Translations under genes and position numbers: made by a program
Source of the DNA: Metaphire vulgaris
Lineage: Eukaryota > Annelida > Clitellata > Crassiclitellata > Megascolecidae
Length of the DNA: 64,000 nt
Assembly: GCA_018105865.1 (NCBI GenBank)
Contig: CM030861.1
Location: 8,726,584-8,790,583 of the forward strand
Direction of reading: 5' to 3'
The notes under the pieces: generated by a model
Databases searched by the model: none
What the model saw: only the letters and a program-made list of their open reading frames with translations
Told to the model about the DNA's origin: nothing
Shown here: piece by piece, positions 46,561-57,868 of the stretch
How the letters are laid out: every line of letters starts with the position of its first letter
Numbering within the stretch: position 1 is the first letter of the stretch

Positions 46561-47325
46561 GAAATGGAACTCGTGCTACTGCTACTACATAGCCTCTCGA
46601 TTGAACCCCCCCCTAGTTCCGCCCTAAAAATCCGAATAATTTAAAGGCAGTCTAATCGATAACTTAGTCAGTTCGTCGTAAGGCTAAAACGGTTAGCCAG
46701 AAAGTGACCTATGGGCCATCGGCGTGGGGGCATTAGTGGGGCACCCGGTTAGATTAGGTCATAAAAATGTAGCTTATATAGATATCTCACGACGTCGGGG
46801 ACCTGTTGACAGTATGCGTCCATTGCCTGAGAAAGTATCGACGGTTTGTTTAAGTATGTGCTCAACGATCTACTTGAGTACCGGTTGGTTGTTTCAGCGT
46901 GTAGTACAATTAAGCCGAATGGCTGAGTACTTAGATCGGCGATTAGCCTATAGGATCTTGCGCCTAACATTGCGGAATTAGGGCTGAACCGACTATCGCG
47001 TAGGTTGCAATAAAGTATTTGATGGCCCGATCAGGGGCGTAGCCAGGAATTTGATTGGGGGGGGGGAGGAAGAGCATTTTAAATTGTTTCAGTATGCTAA
47101 ATGAGTCAGTTAAAAGTATTTTATGACAGCAAGAAACTTCCTCCTTTGCTGTGTTTTATTATAGAGTGGATCAGTGTGTGGGTGGGGGGGGTGGGGGGGT
47201 GGTCAGCATGCAGTAGCCAGAAAATTCTTCCTTTTCCCTAAAGTTCACCCACTGGCTGTAAGTCGGCAATTAAAGAAATAGCCAATCAGCTAAAATTGAG
47301 AGCGTGTGTTTAAGTATCACCACTG

Positions 47326-47442
47326 TAACAACAACAACAACAACAACAACTACTACAACAACAACAACAGCACTACTACACTACAACAACTACCAACTAC
47401 TACTACTACTACTACTACTAATACTACAACAACAACAACAAC

Positions 47443-47513
<71 letters not shown>

Positions 47514-47533
47514 TAATAATAATAATAATAATA
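47326..47533. repeat. (ACA)n-(ACT)n-(AAT)n compound array
   Basis: Three trinucleotide motifs in succession. Confidence 0.93.
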
Positions 47534-47855
47534 TGCTATGTTTTGACATTGCGTTCATATTACGTTGTACATGTAAAGGTTTTGAAGCGAAAGCCCTGTT
47601 GGTAAAGTAAAGGTCCCCGTAGGAGCCAATAAAGTCGACTCAGCCTTACTCGCTAGAGGGCGCTTGTAACATCAAGCTGAGGAGCAGCGTTCGCTGCGAA
47701 GTAAAGCGCGGGCCCAGACGTTTGGCTGGCAACCTAGTCTAGGGGTATTCCATCCCCTCGTTCTTGTATACCTAAGTGACTGCAACGTGTAGAAACTTAT
47801 GCCGACTTCGTACCCTAGTTAGAATTTCAACATGAAAGTAGGGCCTACTAAATAG

Positions 47856-48126
47856 CAGTGGCGTAGCCAGAATTTCGGGAAGGGGTTTTGGTTTTGATCG
47901 TGACCAACTTCGAAAAAGGATCTTGACAAGCAAAATACAAACAAGTCGTCACCGCCTTACGTCATTACATTCTATAGAGCTTAGAAATTTTCGGTCGACA
48001 GCCAAGGGGTTTTGACCCCCAAAACCTCGTCCGAAAATTTAAAAAATGCATGGAAACACACAAAAAATCTTTCGTCGACAGCCAAGGGGATTAACCTCCC
48101 AAATCCTCCCCTTGGCTACGCCATTG
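47856..48126. mobile_element. hAT-type MITE, family CAGTGGCGTAGCC
   Basis: Ends CAGTGGCGTAGCCAGAA / CTTGGCTACGCCATTG; flanks ctaaatag / ctaagaaa. Contains a 'ttgacaagcaaaa' module. Confidence 0.87.
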
Positions 48127-48189
48127 CTAAGAAAGCGCTTTAGTTTAGAAATATCTTCTCTGATAGCGTTCGAACTTATTTCATTTGGC

Positions 48190-48317
48190 CAGTGTTGTTA
48201 AGTATCTAAGATACATGCATCTAGATACGTATCTTAGATACAAAAAAGTATCCATTTTCTCACATGTATCTGTATCTGTATCTAAGATACAGTTGAAAAG
48301 TATCTTTAACAGCACTG
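48190..48317. mobile_element. hAT-type MITE, family CAGTGTTGTTAAGTATCT
   Basis: Ends CAGTGTTGTTAAGTATC / GTATCTTTAACAGCACTG; perfect 8-bp duplication CATTTGGC. The body is made of 'gtatcttagatac' palindromes. Confidence 0.93.
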
Positions 48318-48639
48318 CATTTGGCATAGCAGCAAAAAAATCGCTGGTCCAACGGAATACGAGTTGATATTACAGTTATGACTTGTCAGATAAAGGCTAG
48401 GCCATCTACTGTAACTTCCTTCATATTTCACACGTTGGCAGACATTTACATGTACAATGCGTAGACTGTTGACTGAGCAGACGGATTCTATTGTGTGACG
48501 GTTTTTAAGACCGCCGTCATTTGTACAATGTACACCTGTAAACGAATTCAACAGAATGCCTTTCTCAGGTTCCTTACCTGAAGTCCACTGAGGCGTGCAA
48601 ACATTACCTTGATATTCAAAAAAAGTCAAAAGTCCTTCC

Positions 48640-48893
48640 CGAGCCTCACGGGCTCATAGGGCGGCGCTGATCTCCGTTTCTATAGACCTCAGCCAGGCGT
48701 GCAATGCCACGGATACGGGGTTAGTGTATCGCATATCGTACCTGTTTGACTTATCGCAGAGATTTTTTCACCACTGCTCCTCATTTTACCACCGCGAAAA
48801 AGGCTGCGTCGACCTTTAGGGCTCCAGCGGGACTCGAACCCGCGACCTCCTGCTCCATCGTCCAACGTTGTTACCACTCTGTTAACTTCCCGC
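48640..48893 (-). mobile_element. tRNA-derived SINE of a second family
   Basis: The reverse complement has a tRNA-like head (AACAGAGTGGTAACAACG, B box GGGTTCGAGTCCCGC at about 48828-48842) and a conserved-looking tail 'cgccctatgagcccgtgagg'. Different body from the SINE at 23532. Confidence 0.8.
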
Positions 48894-49169
48894 CCCTATT
48901 ACCTTTTATATTACCTTGAATAAAAGAGATGGGAAATATTTCAATAGAAGCAAATGGTCATCTCGAAATCTCAAAATAATACAAGTCGAACAAATTTTTA
49001 GGTGAACATTTTACCGGCTGCGGTCTGTGTCTAGGACTAAGCAGTTCGGTATTTGTCGGGCGAAGGGTCGGGGGATGGGGAATTCCTAGTCATTGCATGC
49101 CGACTCCCCACTCTGTAAATAGAAAAGAGGAAGTTTACTGTATTCATTAATAATGAAAGTATTTACCTG

Positions 49170-49342
49170 CAGGGGCATAGCCAGGAATTTGATTGGGAGG
49201 GTATAATGATTTGGAGGTATAAATCTTTAAAACACTTTGCAAATCTTAAAAAAACGCATTAACAATTTAAGGTAGTCTGATATTTTTGGGGGAGGAGTAA
49301 AATACCGATTTACTTCCCCCCCTCCCCGTCGCTACGCCTCTG
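49170..49342. mobile_element. hAT-type MITE, family CAGGGGCATAGCC
   Basis: Ends CAGGGGCATAGCCAGG / CGTCGCTACGCCTCTG; perfect 8-bp duplication TTTACCTG. Confidence 0.92.
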
Positions 49343-49433
49343 TTTACCTGTCGGTCGGTTTCCTGACGTCAAATGGCACCGCCTTTCATTTCACTGCAGA
49401 AAGCACATTTTTCGTAATATTTTTATTTTTCAG

Positions 49434-49697
49434 AACTGTGTTCCTCTGAATCTAAAGGTCACGTTGACCCCTAGTTCGACGCCGATCACCTCCACCACCA
49501 CCACCTCCTCCTCCTCCTCCGCATCGTCGTCTACTTCTACTTCTATTTCTTCTGCTTCTTCGATCGACGTTTTGTCCACCGGTTGTTCCAAACCGCCGGA
49601 AGCAGCCGTGAGTCGAATAGAGGCGCTGAGATCCGTCATACGGAGTAAACTGAGGGACTACTTCAACATTCCAGAAACCAACACGCTTATACTACAG
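49434..49697 (+). CDS. MLYCD: MLYCD exon 2: Ser/Thr-rich stretch, then start of the MCD N-terminal domain
   Basis: Acceptor 'tttttatttttcag' precedes NCVPLNLKVTLTPSS; the donor is CAG|GTTGGT. About 30 residues of Thr/Ser follow (simple-sequence DNA), then SRIEALRSVIRSKLRDYFNIP, which aligns in position with the start of the helical domain of malonyl-CoA decarboxylase. There is no in-frame ATG before the domain, so an upstream coding exon is required. Phase 0 at both ends (residues 53-140 of the ten-exon model). Confidence 0.8.
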
Positions 49698-49748
49698 GTT
49701 GGTCGCGGCTTCAGTCACTCGCATGTCCATGCAACAAACGCCTGAAGT

Positions 49749-50080
49749 CAGTGGCGTAGCCAGAGGGGTTAAAACCCCCCATTGGCTGCCGAAAACAAAA
49801 TATTTTTAATAAGTTTCTACTTTCTATGCATTTTTAATTTGGGACGCGATTTTGGTGGTCAAACACCCCTTGGCTATAGAATGTAACGGTTTAAGAGGTG
49901 ACGACCTCTTTTGCTTGTCAGCACGTTGGAGGAAAAAGAGATGATGTGAGGTGACAATCTTTTTTGCTCATCAGGAAAAAATAGAGGTGATCTTTTTCTT
50001 GCATGTCAAGATTTTTTCCGAAGTTGGTCATGTCAAAACCAAAAACAAACCCCCTTCCGAAAACCCTGGCTACGCCGCTG
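49749..50080. mobile_element. hAT-type MITE in MLYCD intron 2
   Basis: Ends CAGTGGCGTAGCCAGAG / TGGCTACGCCGCTG; perfect 8-bp duplication CCTGAAGT. Three copies of the 'tttttgcttgtca'-type module inside. It starts only 52 bp after the exon 2 donor. Confidence 0.93.
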
Positions 50081-50107
50081 CCTGAAGTTGCCCATAGATG
50101 TCACATC

Positions 50108-50185
<78 letters not shown>

Positions 50186-50288
50186 GGTAGTGGTATTATT
50201 GCAGCAGTAGCAGTAGTGGTGCAGCAGCAGTAGCAGTGGTGGTAGCAGCAGTAGCAGTGGTGGTAGTGGTGGCAGTAGTGGTAGTGGT

Positions 50289-50320
<32 letters not shown>

Positions 50321-50465
50321 CAGTGGTGGCAGTGGCAGCAGCAGCAGCAGGTAGTAGTAGTAGCAGTAGTAGTAGTAGTAGTAGCAGTAGCAGTAGCAGT
50401 AGCAGTAGCAGTAGTAGTAGCAGTAGTAGCAGCAGCATCAGTAGTAGTAGTAGTAGTAGTAGTAG
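50108..50465. repeat. (AGT)n/(AGC)n array in MLYCD intron 2
   Basis: AGT, GGT and AGC units; open in most frames as poly-Ser/Ala/Val or, in reverse, poly-Thr/Leu. Confidence 0.95.
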
Positions 50466-50710
50466 TTTTTGTTGTAGTTATAGCAGTAGTATTAGAATGC
50501 ACCAATTCATTGGAAGATCTAACGCACATATATGACAGTCTATAGGAAACAATTTTTTTTAAATTGATATTTCTTACTTTGACAATCTTGCAAAATTCGA
50601 TGTCAAACGAGCGCTCATCATAATATTATTATCTTAGCGCGTACGTTGTGGAGACTTTGTCGAGTGAGACTGCCTAAGGCCCTAAGCTGTGGAATGCGAA
50701 TTCTTTTCAG

Positions 50711-50848
50711 GAGAAGACTCGTTCCATCTCCGATTTCTATTCGAGCCTCGTTCTCGAAGACAAATCACACTTCGTTCAAATTCTCTCGGAAGAATTTGGC
50801 ATCGACCATAACCTCGTCGAACAACTGGCCGGCCAGTTGTCCTCGGCC
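50711..50848 (+). CDS. MLYCD: MLYCD exon 3
   Basis: Acceptor TTCTTTTCAG, donor GCC|GTGAGT, 46 codons, phase 0-0. Encodes EKTRSISDFYSSLVLEDKS... and EFGIDHNLVEQLAG, matching the 'FVxFYxxL' and 'GFGVDHxxV' blocks of vertebrate malonyl-CoA decarboxylase N-terminal helices. Confidence 0.93.
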
Positions 50849-51054
50849 GTGAGTATGCGACGCAGTCAACCTATTTTCTGTTCTTTCAATAATGTTAGCA
50901 ACATGGATGAATCCAGCTGGAAGGGCGTGGCAGAATGGGGAATGGAAGACGAATAGAGGAAGGAAACGAAGGGCTGGAATGGAGGGATGTGGATAGATGG
51001 TAGTGATAGTGGTTCCAACACAAGAGAAATCTCACTACGCCGCTTAATATCCAG

Positions 51055-51198
<144 letters not shown>

Positions 51199-51276
51199 TG
51201 TTGTGAAAGTTAGGTGGAATGGCGACTGCGTCAAATCTCTGGAGTGTCACGGATATTCGTTGTCGGAGAAAGGATG

Positions 51277-51335
<59 letters not shown>

Positions 51336-51484
51336 TATTAATAAAATAAATAAATCCTTAAGTCCCCTAACTGAACTCCTAGATCCGCCCCTAGATAAAA
51401 CTGATGCTGAAATCTCCAGCTGTCTCTTTTTCTTATTCGGGGAACAAAGCGAGCGGCTGAAATTAGTATGTATAAATCGTGACA

Positions 51485-51551
<67 letters not shown>

Positions 51552-51685
51552 TAAACAACATCATCATAATAACAAGGTTTAAAGTAGGGTTACCCACCAT
51601 GTATCACTGTTGTAACTCTGCAACACTCATATACTATTAAAGCGAAGGCAATGCCCATCCGTTTTTCCGGTCTGTTTTCTTTCAG

Positions 51686-51835
51686 TCGAGATGTCGCCGG
51701 TCGGACGTCCACACGCACCGAGTCGAGGACCGGCTTCGACACGTCTTGGTCCCGCGCTATCAGCACATGTTCACCCAGTTCAGTCGGCTCGAACAAGGAG
51801 TGAAAGTACTGTTAAGCTTCAGAGCCGATGTGATA
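51686..51835 (+). CDS. MLYCD: MLYCD exon 4
   Basis: Acceptor TTCTTTCAG, donor ATA|GTAAGC, 50 codons, phase 0-0. Encodes DRLRHVLVPRYQHMFTQF and GVKVLLSFRADVI, aligning with the 'RLRxxLVPRYxxLF' and 'GVRFLVxLRADLL' core of the family. Confidence 0.95.
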
Positions 51836-52396
51836 GTAAGCCCCACCATGTTCACTCAGACGAGGATGTGTGTTGGATCCACCCCCACCCCCACTTTTTG
51901 AGCGGCTTCCATAGGGAAGGAAGACATGGGGCCGTAGTCCAGGGACGTCATTTGGAAGGCGCATGGGAGGCCGTTTCCCCTCTGATTTTTAGGGGGAAAA
52001 TTTTCGCGAAGTTTTGTGTATTTTTAAAATCATTGTGTTCTCAATTGTTTTTATAATTTTATTACAATCACTGGTATGTACTATATGCAGTAGCGTATGT
52101 AGTAGCATGTACTCTGGACAAAAACCAATTTGCATACTGCATAGGTATTTTTAAAATACTGCCTGCCTCGCAGTCGAAAGTCTTGCCCCCTCCGGAAAAC
52201 AATGAAATGACGGTCCCCACCCGAGTACCCCCCCCACTTTTTCATCCAAATTTAAGCCAATGGCAACATGATTTATTTCGCAGCGACGCGAAAGAAAAAT
52301 TTCGGAAACATATTCTTGATTTTTCAATACATGATATTCTAAATATAAATCGCAGCGCTGGTTTTAAAATTAGCAATTAGAATTCTGGACACGTGG

Positions 52397-52470
52397 AAGA
52401 AGAAGAAGAAGAAGAAGAAGAAGAAGAAGAAGAAGAAGAAGAAGAAGAAGGAGAAGAAGAAGAAGAAGAA
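52397..52470. repeat. (GAA)n array in MLYCD intron 4
   Basis: About 24 units. Confidence 0.93.
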
Positions 52471-52663
52471 AGACGTTGATATTGTGCCTTGGAGCGGATG
52501 AGTATGAAGCGGTGCGCTGTGCATCATTTAGAAAGCAAGCCACTGTACATGCGCTGTTCATTTCTCCGACAAATAAAGACAGACATTACATTCAAGTTTC
52601 TATAATATGGGATGATTCGGATAATATATATATAAATATATATATATATATTATATATATATA

Positions 52664-52698
52664 TACCACAGTCACTTTCAGTGGCGGTTCATATATAC

Positions 52699-52738
<40 letters not shown>

Positions 52739-52840
52739 TATATATATATAGTGGACACACTATATATATATAGTGGACAGTGGCGGTTCCAGGATTCTTG
52801 GTGGAAATCCTGGTGCCGCCACTGGAAGTGACTGTGGTTT
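52664..52840. repeat. Large imperfect palindrome around a mini-MITE and TA tracts
   Basis: Left arm 'accacagtcactttcagtgg' (from 52664) is the reverse complement, with one mismatch, of right arm 'ccactggaagtgactgtggt'. TA tracts and a 47-bp CAGTGGCGG element (52778-52824) lie between. Confidence 0.85.
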
Positions 52841-52931
52841 TCAAACATCTTGTTTAAGCATAAGCAACTGTGTGTCTCTGTGTGTGTGTTTGTGTGTAAC
52901 TCTTTCAAATACGATATTTGCTTGCGTGTAG

Positions 52932-53084
52932 CAAATGTTGCGCAGTCCCGGAGTGAATTGCGACAGTCCAGTCGTTCAATCGATGAACTCCACCCTGTAC
53001 AACCTCATCCACCTGTGGATGTCAGTTGGGTCTCTTCGACTCGAAAGAATCACGTGGGAGTCACCTTGTGACCTACTCCAGAGG
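52932..53084 (+). CDS. MLYCD: MLYCD exon 5
   Basis: Acceptor 'gcgtgtag' (weak pyrimidine tract), donor AGG|GTGAGA, 51 codons, phase 0-0. QMLRSPG..., NSTLYNLIHLWMSVGSL, LERITWESPCDLLQR correspond to the 'LxxMLSEWFSxGFLxLERVTWxSPCxxLQK' block. Confidence 0.93.
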
Positions 53085-53387
53085 GTGAGACCATGTCACA
53101 CACACATGCACACACACATACAAATATATATATTGCAAATGCAAACATATATATATTGATTTCATCTCTGAGAAGAGGCATATTCCGGAAACAGATAAAT
53201 ATATATTCATTCATTCCTTGACAATTTCTATGCTTTTCAAAAAGCTTTAACTCTCAACTATAACACTGTGTTTTTAATCTCGGATAAATGCTCGGGAGGA
53301 TCCATCAGGAAGCCACAAGATGGCGTGTTCCAGGTTTCTTGGGGAGGAACGGGGACTGAAATGAAAGATCTCCTGTCATTGTCACTC

Positions 53388-53433
<46 letters not shown>
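53388..53433. repeat. (TA)n in MLYCD intron 5
   Basis: About 22 units, next to a LINE 3' UTR-like piece (53441-53500). Confidence 0.92.
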
Positions 53434-53440
<7 letters not shown>

Positions 53441-53514
53441 CCGGAAACAGATAAATATACGGTGCTTTTCAGCTCTCCGTCTACACTGTGTCCGGATAAA
53501 ATGGAATCCATTGC

Positions 53515-53749
53515 CAGTGGCGGTTCCAGGTTTTCTTGGTAGGGGGATGAAATGAAATAATAGGAAGTTGGTGGGGGGATTACAAGAGTGGGGAAAATCA
53601 ATAAACTTTGCCGAAAAAGACTGACAAGCAAAACAGGCAAATTTCCCCGAATTTTACTAAACTTTTACCGAAAAATAGTTTGACAAGCAAAAAAAGTCCG
53701 GTTGGGGAGGGGTGCATACCCACTCATCTCCTAGGTGGAACCGCCACTG
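53515..53749. mobile_element. hAT-type MITE in MLYCD intron 5
   Basis: Ends CAGTGGCGGTTCCAGG / GGAACCGCCACTG; duplication TCCATTGC / TCCATTGT. Two 'tgacaagcaaaa' modules. Confidence 0.92.
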
Positions 53750-53854
53750 TCCATTGTGATAATAATGAAAAACACAAGTAAATATTCATCGATTTTAAAA
53801 TTTTAGAATTCATTTCAAACGAACAATTATATTTAATTATTCATACATTTTCAG

Positions 53855-54025
53855 ATTTGTTCGTACGAAGCCGTTCAGTCGATACGCAACTGGGCCGACC
53901 TGAGGCGCCGAGTTGGTCCCCATCGCCGCTGCTTTGCGTTCACGCACAGCTGTCTACCAAGGGACCCTGTGCTCGTCGTTCACGTCGCTCTGTCCTCCAA
54001 CCATCAGACCACCGGCAACATTCAG
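53855..54025 (+). CDS. MLYCD: MLYCD exon 6
   Basis: Acceptor ATTTTCAG, donor CAG|GTTGGT, 57 codons, phase 0-0. YEAVQSIRNWADLRRRVGPHRRCFAFTH... and DPVLVVHVALSSN, aligning with 'HPVKNWxDMKRRVGPYRRCYFFSH' and 'LVVLHVAL'. This begins the GNAT-like catalytic domain. Confidence 0.95.
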
Positions 54026-54046
54026 GTTGGTCAAACAGACAATAGG

Positions 54047-54107
54047 CTACTACTACTACTACTACTACTAGTACTACTACTACTACTAGTACTACTACTA
54101 CTACTAC

Positions 54108-54176
<69 letters not shown>

Positions 54177-54205
54177 CAGTAGTAGTAGCTGCTGCTGCTG
54201 CTGTG
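54047..54205. repeat. (ACT)n/(AGT)n inverted trinucleotide array in MLYCD intron 6
   Basis: ACT runs turn into AGT runs at about 54110, so the two halves are complementary. Starts about 20 bp after the exon 6 donor. Confidence 0.93.
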
Positions 54206-54386
54206 TTAAGGTGTTAGGGACACTTGTTTCAGGGGTGCGTAATCATAAAAACTAGTTAAAAACCTAAACCAATCTAGTATTCTAATATGCTAGACCTATA
54301 TATATAGCGTTTGCATCTCCACTTGTGAATCTCAAGACTTGCTCTTTGTTGCGAAACCAATCTGGTTTTGAACCTTCTTATTCCAG

Positions 54387-54540
54387 TCCATAATCGGAAC
54401 CGGAAGTCGAATGACACGTGACACGCGAACGCCGACGATCAACGACCCGGAAGTTGCGATAACGGAAATCGATGACGTCAGCGAAGATCCGAAGACAGTA
54501 ACGGCAGCCATTTTCTATTCCATCACATCAACACAGAAAG
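54387..54540 (+). CDS. MLYCD: MLYCD exon 7
   Basis: Acceptor CTTATTCCAG, donor AAAG|GTTGG, 154 bp, phase 0 in and 1 out. SIIGTGSRMTRDTR... is less conserved; VTAAIFYSITSTQKG matches 'ITAAIFYSISLTQQG'. Confidence 0.94.
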
Positions 54541-54553
54541 GTTGGAAGCAGAA

Positions 54554-54733
54554 ATATTTTTACCACCCCCTAATACCCCGCCCCTACACCCTCATTTGAG
54601 ACCGACACACCCCAATCTGAGCCTGGGATGACCTTTTCTTTTTTTGCTTGTCAGACTTTTTCGGCATGGATGGACCCCCAAAATATGCCAACACTCCCCC
54701 CTCAAATTGATAGTCCTAGAAATAACCCTGGTT
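54554..54733. mobile_element. MITE-like element ('ATATTTTTACC ... AGAAATAACCCTGG')
   Basis: Shares ends and the 'tttgagaccg' and 'tttttgcttgtcagac' blocks with 59360-59545 and 63360-63535. The left boundary is uncertain; the MITE 54734-54922 abuts or interrupts its right end. Confidence 0.7.
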
Positions 54734-54922
54734 CAGTGGCGGCTCCACCTGGGGGCCAGGGGGGTCCGTGCCCCTATTGTGTGCCTGCCCCCAGTCCCCC
54801 CAGTTGGGACCCTATATTTAATGCTACATACATTAAACAACAAATGGTTGCCCCTTATGATTAGAATTTGCCACCCCAACGGTCCCCCCCTCCCCACTTG
54901 CCAAATCTTAGAGCCGCCATTG
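54734..54922. mobile_element. hAT-type MITE in MLYCD intron 7
   Basis: Ends CAGTGGCGGCTCCACC / AGAGCCGCCATTG; perfect 8-bp duplication CCCTGGTT. Confidence 0.93.
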
Positions 54923-55093
54923 CCCTGGTTGGAAGCGACGTCCCATCAACGATGCTCTGAGAACACAGGTGTATCTATTCGGGGGAGAGGGGGCAGCGGG
55001 GGAACGTTCCCTCTCCACACCCACCTCAGCATTTCGCCTCCCAATATTTTCTCACCAATTTCTCATTATGGCGAAAAGCCGAAATGTTATAAA

Positions 55094-55250
55094 CAGTGGC
55101 GGCTCCACATGGAGGGCCCGGGGGCCCGTGTTCCCATTTTTAAAAATTATTTTCCCTCCTTAGTGGTCCTTGTTGAGACCCTATGCTTATTACTGCATAC
55201 CTAGCAACAAAGAGTTGACCCCCATGCTTAGTAGTTTCCACCCCAACAGT
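55094..55250. mobile_element. Half MITE, family CAGTGGCGGCTC
   Basis: Left end CAGTGGCGGCTCCACATGG and a diverged body; the right inverted end was not found. Confidence 0.65.
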
Positions 55251-55282
55251 TCAAAAATTTCGAACGTTACAATCATGCTATA

Positions 55283-55461
55283 CAGTTGAACTTCGTTATA
55301 ACGCATTTAGAGCGTCTGTAAAATTGAGTACGCTTTCTCCGAGGTACGTTATGTCCAATACCGTCCAAAAAAACAATAGCGCATCACACGTGACCGTACA
55401 TTACGGTACTTAATGATCGAGTAATCGCTATGACCGAGTCCGTTATAACGAAGTTCTACTG
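55283..55461. mobile_element. pogo/Tigger-like MITE
   Basis: Ends CAGTTGAACTTCGTTATAACG / CGTTATAACGAAGTTCTACTG flanked by TA. The TA duplication and the 'CAGTxGAACxTCGTTATAACG' end are typical of Tigger-type elements. Confidence 0.9.
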
Positions 55462-55548
55462 TAGTTTGGCTATACCAGCTGAATATTTAGCCCCATACTC
55501 TGTTAGCATTGATCTCTATGTGTCGCCAAAATAATAGTTCCAGTTGTG

Positions 55549-55964
55549 CAGCGGCGGCTCCAAAAACTCTTGGTGGGGGGATGCAATGAATTTCAAGGAA
55601 GTTGTTGGTGGGGAGATGCGACGAATTTCTAGGAAGATCCCGCCAATAATATTATTATTGTCAAAGGAATTATATGTAAACGGTTTAGAAGAAATCTGTA
55701 GATTTGATTTATAAAATATAATGCTCAGAATTGACAAGGCATAAATGCCATTTTAGTCTGGTTGTAAAAAGTCACTGTGCAAAATCGAGTTTTCTATTAT
55801 TGGAAGCGAATTTGTCGATGACATTGTCTATGGATAAGTCCATGTCTTTGTGGATATACATCAAGGCTAATCCGTTTAGACGATCATCTTCCATTGAAGA
55901 GGCATTTTGAAGGGCCAGTGGGGGGGATGCATCCCCAGTCATCCCCAACGTGAAATCGCCCCTG
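55549..55964. mobile_element. hAT-type MITE in MLYCD intron 7
   Basis: Starts CAGCGGCGGCTCCAAA, ends AATCGCCCCTG; duplication CAGTTGTG / CAGGTGTG. Confidence 0.78.
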
Positions 55965-56011
55965 CAGGTGTGCCTTGTCTCGTGCAGGTTTCAATTCAGC
56001 ATAACTGGTGG

Positions 56012-56201
56012 CAGTGGCGGCTCCAGGATTTGGCAAATGCGGGCCTTTGGGGTGGCAACTTCTAATCATGGGAGGGGCAACCATTTGTTGTTAGGTATGT
56101 AGTATTAAGTATAGGGTCCCAACAGGGGGGCCACTTTGGGGGCAGGCACTCAATAGGGGGCATGGGCCCTCCCGGGGCCCCCCTTTGTGGAGCCGCCACT
56201 G
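56012..56201. mobile_element. hAT-type MITE in MLYCD intron 7
   Basis: Ends CAGTGGCGGCTCCAGG / GGAGCCGCCACTG; perfect 8-bp duplication ACTGGTGG. Confidence 0.94.
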
Positions 56202-56579
56202 ACTGGTGGTTTACGTAGAGTTTTCATTATAAGTACGTAGACTGGACATTACGGCGTCGCATAATAATAGACCGTTGTTTTTCTCTCGTCCCGACTGTGC
56301 CGTCGACCTGCCAATCGCTTTCGTCACCTTCGCGTTTCTATGGCAACGTCTTCGTCATTCGCTAATCGGTGGCGTGAAATGTCACGCCGACACGCAATAG
56401 CGTGCGTCATTTTCTCCACGCCTGTGTGCAGATTTTTTGGCCGGCGAGATCTGGTCATTTATTGCACCAAAAGTCTTTTCACCTTCAAGCATCGCTTCTT
56501 TTTTTAAAGAAAAGAACAGCATTGAAAGTTGAAGAACTTTGTTGGAAAAAATAAGCCTAGCCGGAAAAACAGAATGTCG

Positions 56580-56883
56580 CAACGATAACGATAATGATAA
56601 CGATAACGATAACAATAATGATAACGATAATGATAACGATAATGATAACGATAATGACAACGATGAGGATAACGATAACGATAACGATGAGGATAACGAT
56701 AACGATGATGATAACGATAACGATGAGGATAACGATAACGATGATGATAACGATAACGACGAGGATAACGATAACGATGAGGATAACGATAACGATGAGG
56801 ATAACGATAACGATGAGGATAACGATGAGGATAACGATGAGGATAGCGATAACGATGAGGATAACGATAACGATCATGATAAT
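56580..56883. repeat. GATAAC hexamer / 18-bp higher-order array
   Basis: GATAACGATAACGATGAG units. Open in several frames as Asn-Asp or Ile-Thr repeats; treated as simple sequence, not a gene. Confidence 0.95.
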
Positions 56884-56899
56884 GAAACTATCGGGGTTT

Positions 56900-57080
56900 T
56901 AAGTGGTTCAGACTTTGTTGCTGTCCCTCGTACTCGTACTGTCTCAATGGCAGTGGATAGTTGTTTCCAAATCAACAGTCTACGGAATTCATTGCCTACA
57001 TCACTTCATGAAACCAGCGCAATATTACCGTTTAAATTAAGTCATAAACGGTTCCTGTTTGGCCCATCGACTTGCCAATG
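56900..57080 (+). mobile_element. LINE C-terminal fragment after the GATAAC array
   Basis: The frame INSLRNSLPTSLHETSAILP, then FKLSHKRFLF, resembles the 'LWNSLPxxLRxxxSxxxFKxxLKxxLF' end of CR1/L2-like proteins. Confidence 0.6.
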
Positions 57081-57169
57081 AAAATCGTTATCTGTATGTC
57101 TGTTACCTTTTCATTGACTATTGCTAGACGGTTTAGACCACTTCACCGTCACCATTCTTTAGACCGTTT

Positions 57170-57369
57170 ATTATTATTATTATTATTATTAGAACCGGTT
57201 TATTAGTCAGTGCAGCATCAGAGGGCTATTATTATATTGGTAGTAGTTTTAACGTAGTTTGAGCGTAGTACGTAGTAGTGAGTTTAGTAGTAGTAGTAGT
57301 AGTAGTAGTGGTAGTAGTTGTTCAGTATGAATTCAGTATTAGTTGTTGTTAGTTGTCCTGTTGTTTCTA

Positions 57370-57412
<43 letters not shown>
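57170..57412. repeat. (ATT)n and (AGT)n runs in MLYCD intron 7
   Basis: ATT at 57170-57190, AGT at 57283-57309, ATT at 57371-57412, separated by diverged AGT-like DNA. The dispersed repeat related to 22078-22205 follows at 57605-57705. Confidence 0.88.
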
Positions 57413-57415
<3 letters not shown>

Positions 57416-57868
57416 TTTATTTTCTACATCAACGGCTGATGCTATAAGCATCATTATATAATGGCGCTATAGATTTCATTGACTGATTGGTTCATATAAA
57501 GGATAGAATCGGACTTATGCAATAGTTGCTTTGTGTCAGAAGTTTGTGATCTTTTGAAATTTTTTTATGACAGAGAGTAGATGTTTTGAAAGAATGTGTA
57601 GAATGAGAATTAACGTAGATGAGCGCCTAAGAATAAGCAGCTACTGTTGTGCTGCTTTCCAAGGCGCTATAGAAATCCACGAGATTTTTTACTTAACTTT
57701 TTTTACTTTACACTATAACGTGCAGTTTGAAATGGCAGAGATGTGTGGCATTTCGAGCGCTATAGGATATAATTAGGGCGGACAGTATTGACAATCCTTC
57801 CAGGATTTGACGCTATATGATGATGGAGAGTCAAGAACATCTGATTCTAGTTCGACTGTTTCATCACT

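Noticed and set aside
46724..46981. 85-residue plus-strand frame, and its antisense
   Set aside because: Looks more complex than repeat DNA, but no family, splice sites or promoter were recognised; left as unassigned intron sequence.
50003..50535. Poly-Ser, poly-Thr and poly-Leu frames
   Set aside because: AGT/AGC trinucleotide array within MLYCD intron 2; likewise 51044-51349 and 60662-61376, apart from exon 10 at 61135-61400.
56539..57081. 180-residue Asn-Asp-rich frame
   Set aside because: Mostly the GATAAC array, followed by what looks like a LINE tail; no splice or promoter context for a gene.
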